A program made the position numbers and the translations under genes. From Lasiosphaeria ovina (lineage: Eukaryota; Ascomycota; Sordariomycetes; Sordariales; Lasiosphaeriaceae), in contig JAULSN010000003.1 of the NCBI GenBank assembly GCA_033439765.1, positions 4,154,001-4,218,000 on the forward strand: DNA of 64,000 nt, given 5' to 3'. Position 1 is the first letter of the stretch; each line of letters starts with the position of its first letter. Under the pieces are notes generated by a model that did not search any database, was not told the origin of the DNA, and saw only the letters and a list, made by a program, of their open reading frames with translations. Shown piece by piece: positions 57,886 through 64,000 of the stretch.

Positions 57886-60800
57886 GGGGACGGGTTATTT
57901 GTGGTCGCGTAGTCGAGGTGTCTGACACTTCCTTCTGTGAGCCGTCTAGAGAGCACCGGCGAGTCGGGTCGCCGTCCCCCTTTTTTGAGTTCCTCTTCAC
58001 TAGCACCTCCACAAGGGAAAGCTTGGTGCCCGCCTCTTTCTATATTTCCAGATTATGCGCCGGGCGACAGAATGAAGAAAGACGTTCGTATTCAGAGCCT
58101 GCTGAACTGTTTGGACAGACCCATCTAAGCGGCAGTCGAAGAAGAGAAGGGCGCACCCAGGCGCGGTAACACTGTCTGGAAAATGAGTGGATATTGAAGC
58201 CTGTTGATGCCGCGATGCAGGTGAACGGTCAGCAATGGGCAGCTGGGTACATGCACGGCAGCGAGGTAGTAAAGGAGAGAAGGGGAGGACGAAGCACCCG
58301 TGGGAAGAGGGTTTGGATATGAGAGGTGCCAAGAGACAGGGCACTTGGAAACGTGAGGCGATTTCCGTAGATCATACCTGTCCGCAAATGCCTGCATACA
58401 GGCGGCTGCGATCCCAGAGTTCACCCTATCAGGGGGGGAGGCAGGCGAAAGGAAAGCCGACAGAGCGTGTCCGTGAGGAGGGAGGCTCTTGGCAACTGAC
58501 TCGGGACGATGAACAGCGAGTCGGCGGCCATGGGGAAGTCGTGGGACGGTAGGACCAGACTCAGACCTGGAACCATTTCAGGGGGGTGTGTGGGGATAGA
58601 CGACGGCAAGGGCGGTTTGAGGCTTTGATGTTTTGCGCCTCCAGGGTGCCAACGGGGCCGGGGTATGCAAGGTACCTGTGGAAACCCCCCTTCACTTCCA
58701 TTGCCCCTCCCCCCACCGGCCGGCCGGGACCAGGTGGGAGGATTGCCGGTGCAGTGGTGCACAGAGGAAATGGAGCAGGAGAATCGAACTACCTGCATCT
58801 TGGGCAGGTACTACCACCCGACCAACGGGCTAGTTCGAGGCTGGAACGTGGGCCGCACCCCTCCCCATGTTGTCCATCGAAACAAAAGACGGTTCGAATA
58901 TTAGGTTGCTAAATAATCGACGATTCCACCGGCTTTCTCGGCTTACCTTACCTTAATTTAGTTCCTACAGGTGTCATCATCCACCACCGCTCCTCTGCAG
59001 AGCCAAGATGCATTAAAGGCCAAAGGTCGACGGCATCGGCAGTTCCCGTCACCCAGGATGAGGAAAGATATGGACTGCATGTACTTCGTACTTATTGGCC
59101 CCACCCAACAACACCTCTTAGATGGCCACGAGACCTTACGACTCATTGACACAAGTCTGGAGCGAGAATTTACCAACATCCACCTCAGGCGCTGGTGTGA
59201 CACAATTATAGCTGGGCTTGGCGCCCTGTTGGTAGATGGCGTTTTGATGGGACTGATCGTCAGTCCAGGCAGGGTATGAAGTGGAGAATGGCACCACTTC
59301 GAGGATATCAACATTCCTTCTAAAGTGTCATTAGAGCCGAGTGCGTTGGTGATTTCATGCTTGCTGCGCGGCCTAGTGAGTTAATCGCATGGCGGAGGAA
59401 ACGCTGTGATATTCTGTACACTAGGACGCAGTGAAAGTCAGGTACATGCGGAGCAAGGTATCTTATCTTAGGCTGTTGCAGGGGCCGCCAAGGATTGCCT
59501 CAGAACGAGCCCCACAGCAAACTCGACCTAGAGGACCAATAATTGGTCGAGGGATGGTCTTGGCAGTTCGGTCGCCTACACCCGTGTTGCGTTTGCTGTT
59601 TCGGCTGGGGCATTCTGATACACGGGCTGGGATTGGGTTTGGCATCGTTGCACGTTAGCAATGCCTAATGCTTTTTGTGACGCCTCATCTTATTAGCTCG
59701 GCGGTTCCCTATGTCAAAAGCCGTTGAAGCGCGTCCTCGCGGCGAATTCTGATACCAGCGATTCGCCGGGCACAAGGATCGCATCCGTCGTTGACCGACA
59801 GCCGACCGACAAATGATTGAATGGCCAAATACCTTCAGGTTTCTTATTATCGAATCTTCATTACCAAGGCACCTAATTACCTACACCATTTTCACCACAC
59901 AGACAAAATTGTCTAATACAAAAAAGTGCAATGGGATACTGTTCACCACTTTTAAGACCCCTCGGCCAGCCTTGGCGAATGATGATACACCTGTAAGCCG
60001 GTACCTTATAACCATCTGCCTAGAGCCTGAGCTGAACCTATAGGACGTCACTGTCCGGGTTTTCTAGGTTTCACGACGAGCTCAGGTAAACTAGGTATTT
60101 ACCGCGGAATGGTGTACTCGTAACCCATGAGCTTCGGTTCAATCTGAACCTGTATCCATCTAGTAAGTGGATATCTGTGACATTGCGGGCGGCTGCTCGT
60201 AGCCTATTATTTACGGCGAGGCATTTCGAAACGACCCCCATGGCTGGGGTCGAGCCATCACATCTGGTATATAAAAACACCAGTCATATTTATTCCCCCC
60301 CCCCCCTCCTCCCCAGGTTTTCACTAACGGTCAAGATAAGGTGCCCTTATAAAAACAAGATGTGCTTCATCCTGGTCAGGTAGCGTTTTGAAGCCCAAGT
60401 GAGTCCTGCCAACCTGCCTTGACTTTTGTTGGCTATGGAGGGTCACTTTCCATTCGTCCTGTGTGGATTGCATACTTGGTACGAAGTACCATAGCAGATA
60501 TGCTTGCTTTCGTCTACTCTAAGAGCGACGCTCACATTTAGATCTACCACCAAATGACAGCAAATTATAGAAACAAGTGATGTTACTTCCGTCTAAGTCT
60601 GAGTCAAGATCTGCGATCCTTGGGCTGATCTACCCGCAACATTTCACCTGACTGGCTGGCTAACAGGACGTCACTACTGTATACTTCATGTAAGTTCCTT
60701 AAAGACACATTGGAAAATTAGGTTACCATAGGGACCGTGCAGGGAACAATAGAGAGAATATCATATCCAGCTCTTGACGATACCAAGACCTGCTATAGCA

Positions 60801-61576
60801 TATCAAGGTGCTATCATTTCTAACACGGTTCGATCAACTCTATTTCCTGGCGACGCACAGCTAGTATGGAGGACAGAGGCAGAAGAGGATCGATCGCTGG
60901 CGAGAGAAGGATGAAGCGAACCCGTCGGACACCTAACTGGCTTAAGGGGAAGAACAAGCCAGCCTTCCCGTAATTGATGGCGAGCCAGACCAGAACTCGC
61001 ATGGTATATAAGAACCTATTTGTTCATATCAAGTGGACCTAGCGAACCGATGCCTAAGCCACTTCCATCTTCCCCCTTTTCCTTCGCCGTATAAGGGCGA
61101 ATGCGTGGCCTCCAATTATGACAGTCACCATTCTGAGAAGTACTACCATCGTCATCACGAACCGAAATAGCCCCAGAGACTCGAGCAACTGGGACCCAAA
61201 GCTTGCCAGGCAGCCACTGCCAGACCCGCAAGATCAAAGAACGTAAGACGCTGTTCCATGGACTAAGGCAACCAAATATGAGTGCATGCTACGAAAACAG
61301 CTACAGTTCCCGAGTTGCTCGATGTAATGTGCAGTAATGTGCACGGGGCACCACCATCCACCTCAGTCTGTCGCCCAACAAGGAAAAATCTTGGTTCTGG
61401 GTTCTTACTCCCGTACCCCCTTCCACAAACACATCCAGGTTGTGTCAAACCAGTATAGCCTACTAAACGACGGAGCTTCGCACAACGGCAAGACTATGAT
61501 TGCTGACCGATGAAATATGTGTGAATAGGAGAATCATCTACCACCGTAGACCCACAACGCCCTCCTTGCAAAAACG
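57886..61576. other. Long intergenic region upstream of noxB
   Basis: 3.7 kb with no supported gene, the longest gene-free stretch outside the transposon area. A 74-codon ATG-started plus-strand frame at 59,058-59,279 has no recognised motif. A tRNA-like patch near 58,775-58,850 fails folding checks. A short hairpin (CGACCCC/GGGGTCG) is at about 60,234-60,254. The left part is the noxB promoter. Confidence 0.5.
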
Positions 61577-62526
<950 letters not shown>

Positions 62527-63268
62527 TTTTGGCTATGGATATGTGTTGCGCGCTTTGTTTCTGGAGTTGAGCGTCGGGTCGAGGGGTTGGAGGCCTGCTG
62601 GAACAAGGCTGGGTCAGCAAGGGCTGGGTGGAAATGCAGAGAATCCGAATGAACCGGTGCGTCAGACAGCGGTTTGCAAGCAAAAACAGTCGACGCAAGG
62701 AGGGAGTTATAAGGAATCCCGGGAATATGGGTCTTACTAGGAGGAGAAAGAAGATTTTTAGTTGCGCCCGAGCACCGGTGAGGATCGCCGGAGATGAGGA
62801 TTGATTCCAAGTTGGAGAAAGTAGTTGTAAGGGAGTGGGAGGGGGGAAATGGGCGGACCAGGAAAGGTGGATTTTAGGCGCCCCAACTGGCCTGAGGACA
62901 AAAGCTGAAAAGCCTGGGGCGATAGAAGTGCTAGGATTTTCCAGGCGGCTGTGGTCGCTTCTGGGCCGGATTTTGGCGCCTAACCCACGCAGGAAACGCC
63001 ACCCATTACATAATCAAAGGTTTTACTAGTGATTACGCTCCTGACCATCGGATGTTTGCTTTAGCTACCTAAAACCAGCCTTTCGAGGTGTAGGTTTTTA
63101 GGCCACCCACAAACCGGAAACGTGAGAGTCATCCTTTGTAAGCACCTTATGGAAGCTGAACTTCCATCTCCCGCTTTACTTCAATTACTCAATACCTAAT
63201 AGTCAAGAGCAAAAAAGCCTCTCCAGCTCACGATAGTCAGCATCCACGACCGCTTCCATCACCAAGTA
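62527..63268. other. Intergenic, ubc4 promoter / GCDH 3' end
   Basis: 742 bp between two leftward genes. It contains the ubc4 promoter and leader on the left. No gene seen. Confidence 0.5.
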
Positions 63269-64000
63269 TTACACAAAAGCTTGCAAACCAGTGATTGCCC
63301 TTCCGATTATAAGGCCTGTTTTTAGTTAGATTGCTTCATCACCCAGCAGCGGAATCAAACTCACTGTGAATGTCACTTTGCCCCTCGTAAGTCTGGGTGA
63401 CAAAGAGATTTGCCACGTGCCGACCGATGCCGTACTCGTCGCTCACTGCGTTTCCTCCAAATATTTCCTGCAAGAGGCGGGCATTTTGGAGGGCTTTATC
63501 GCAGTTCTGACGCTTTATCATGCTAATCATTTCGGGGGCTGCCTTGCCTTGGTCCTTGAGGCGGCCAACCTGTATTGCAGCGATAGTACCATACGCCGCG
63601 TCTGTGGCGGCGTCGGCCAGTTTCTTCTGGACCAGCTGATACTTGGCGATCGGGTTGCCCTTGAACTGCTTCCGTTCGAGCGCGTATGTTCTTGCCCTCG
63701 AAATGCAGTCCTCGAGGGCGCCCATGGTGCCAAAAGCAATGCCATACCTTGCGCTATTCAGGCATGTGAAGGGACCACGAAGACCTTCCACGTCCGGAAA
63801 CATATTCTCCTGTCGAACCGGACAGTCATCCAGCTGGATCATGCCTGTAATCGAGGCCCTCAAGCCGTTCTTGTTCTTGATCGCAGGCGTTTCTAACGTG
63901 CCAGGTGGGCAGTCTCTCCGGTCTACCAAGAACCCGCGTATCTTGCCAGTCTCTTGAAGCTTGGCCCATACAAGCAGCACGTCCGCAATGGGAGAGTTGG
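63269..64000 (-). CDS. Glutaryl-CoA dehydrogenase (3' part)
   Basis: Only the C-terminal ~226 residues lie in the window; the 5' part is beyond the right edge. The visible large exon (to 63365) carries NSPIADVLLVWAKL, GKIRGFLVDR, ARYGIAFGTMGALEDCISRA, RKQFKGNPIAKYQLVQKKLAD and the segment YEGQSDIH, whose Glu is the catalytic base in this family. A 49-nt intron (63364..63316) then leads to a 47-nt last exon giving SLIIGRAITGLQAFV, the family C-terminus; without it the protein would end in an unrelated tail. The enzyme oxidises and decarboxylates glutaryl-CoA to crotonyl-CoA in mitochondrial lysine and tryptophan breakdown. Confidence 0.9.

Noticed and set aside
58775..58850. tRNA-like patch with an anticodon-stem-like CCTGC/GCAGG hairpin and TTCGATT
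   Set aside because: In neither orientation do acceptor, D and T arms fit together: no pairing acceptor stem and no room for a variable loop. At best a decayed relic.
59058..59279. Small plus-strand open frame (74 codons from ATG)
   Set aside because: No motif, no splice signals that extend it and no recognisable homology. Left uncalled.

Overview
The window is chromosomal DNA of a filamentous ascomycete (Pezizomycotina), most likely a Sordariomycete. The evidence is short introns (49-210 nt) with GTRNGY donors, CTRAC-like branch sites and YAG acceptors, and lineage markers: a DIM-2 type DNA methyltransferase, an Nox2/NoxB NADPH oxidase, a fungal UBP2, DASH subunit SPC34 and Fig1. An AT-rich transposon with the marks of repeat-induced point mutation (RIP) agrees with this. 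The species cannot be told from the sequence alone. Gene models were assembled by hand from splice signals, frame continuity and family motifs.

Layout, left to right: 1-2.4 kb has no convincing gene. From 2.4 to 41 kb there are mostly single-copy housekeeping genes: a MYST histone acetyltransferase (-), a mitochondrial PPR-like protein (+), the DIM-2 cytosine methyltransferase (+), a Ser/Thr-rich secreted protein with a CBM19-like chitin-binding module (+), replication factor SLD2 (-), a RING/Topors-like E3 ligase (+), proteasome lid subunit RPN3 (-), TFIID/SAGA subunit TAF12 with long Gln tracts (-), a conserved-looking protein of unknown function (-), DASH subunit SPC34 (+), a DsbA-like oxidoreductase (-), Fig1 (+) and the deubiquitinase UBP2 (-).

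42.2-45.9 kb is a complete 3,687-bp PIF/Harbinger DNA transposon: perfect 35-bp terminal inverted repeats, a TTA target-site duplication, a DDE transposase on + and a Myb/SANT-like partner protein convergent on -. Its core is riddled with CAG-to-TAG type stops and is strongly CA/TG-depleted, while both ends are not. Immediately downstream lies an HNH-nuclease gene broken by three in-frame TAG codons. This 42-48 kb block is the accessory part of the window.

From 48.8 kb housekeeping genes resume: a complex I NDUFA11-like subunit (+), a cytochrome b5-acyl-CoA dehydrogenase fusion (-), flap endonuclease FEN1 (-), NADPH oxidase Nox2/NoxB (-), a UBC4-type E2 (-) and the 3' half of glutaryl-CoA dehydrogenase (-, running off the right edge). 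The genes do not form a pathway cluster. Recurring themes are ubiquitin/proteasome (RING E3, RPN3, UBP2, UBC4), chromatin and transcription (MYST, DIM-2, TAF12), DNA replication and division (SLD2, FEN1, SPC34) and cell surface or redox (CBM19 protein, Fig1, NoxB).

The most unusual observations are a predicted 5-nt microexon in FEN1 that carries the catalytic Asp34, the bimodal RIP pattern of the Harbinger element, and the nonsense-broken HNH gene beside it.
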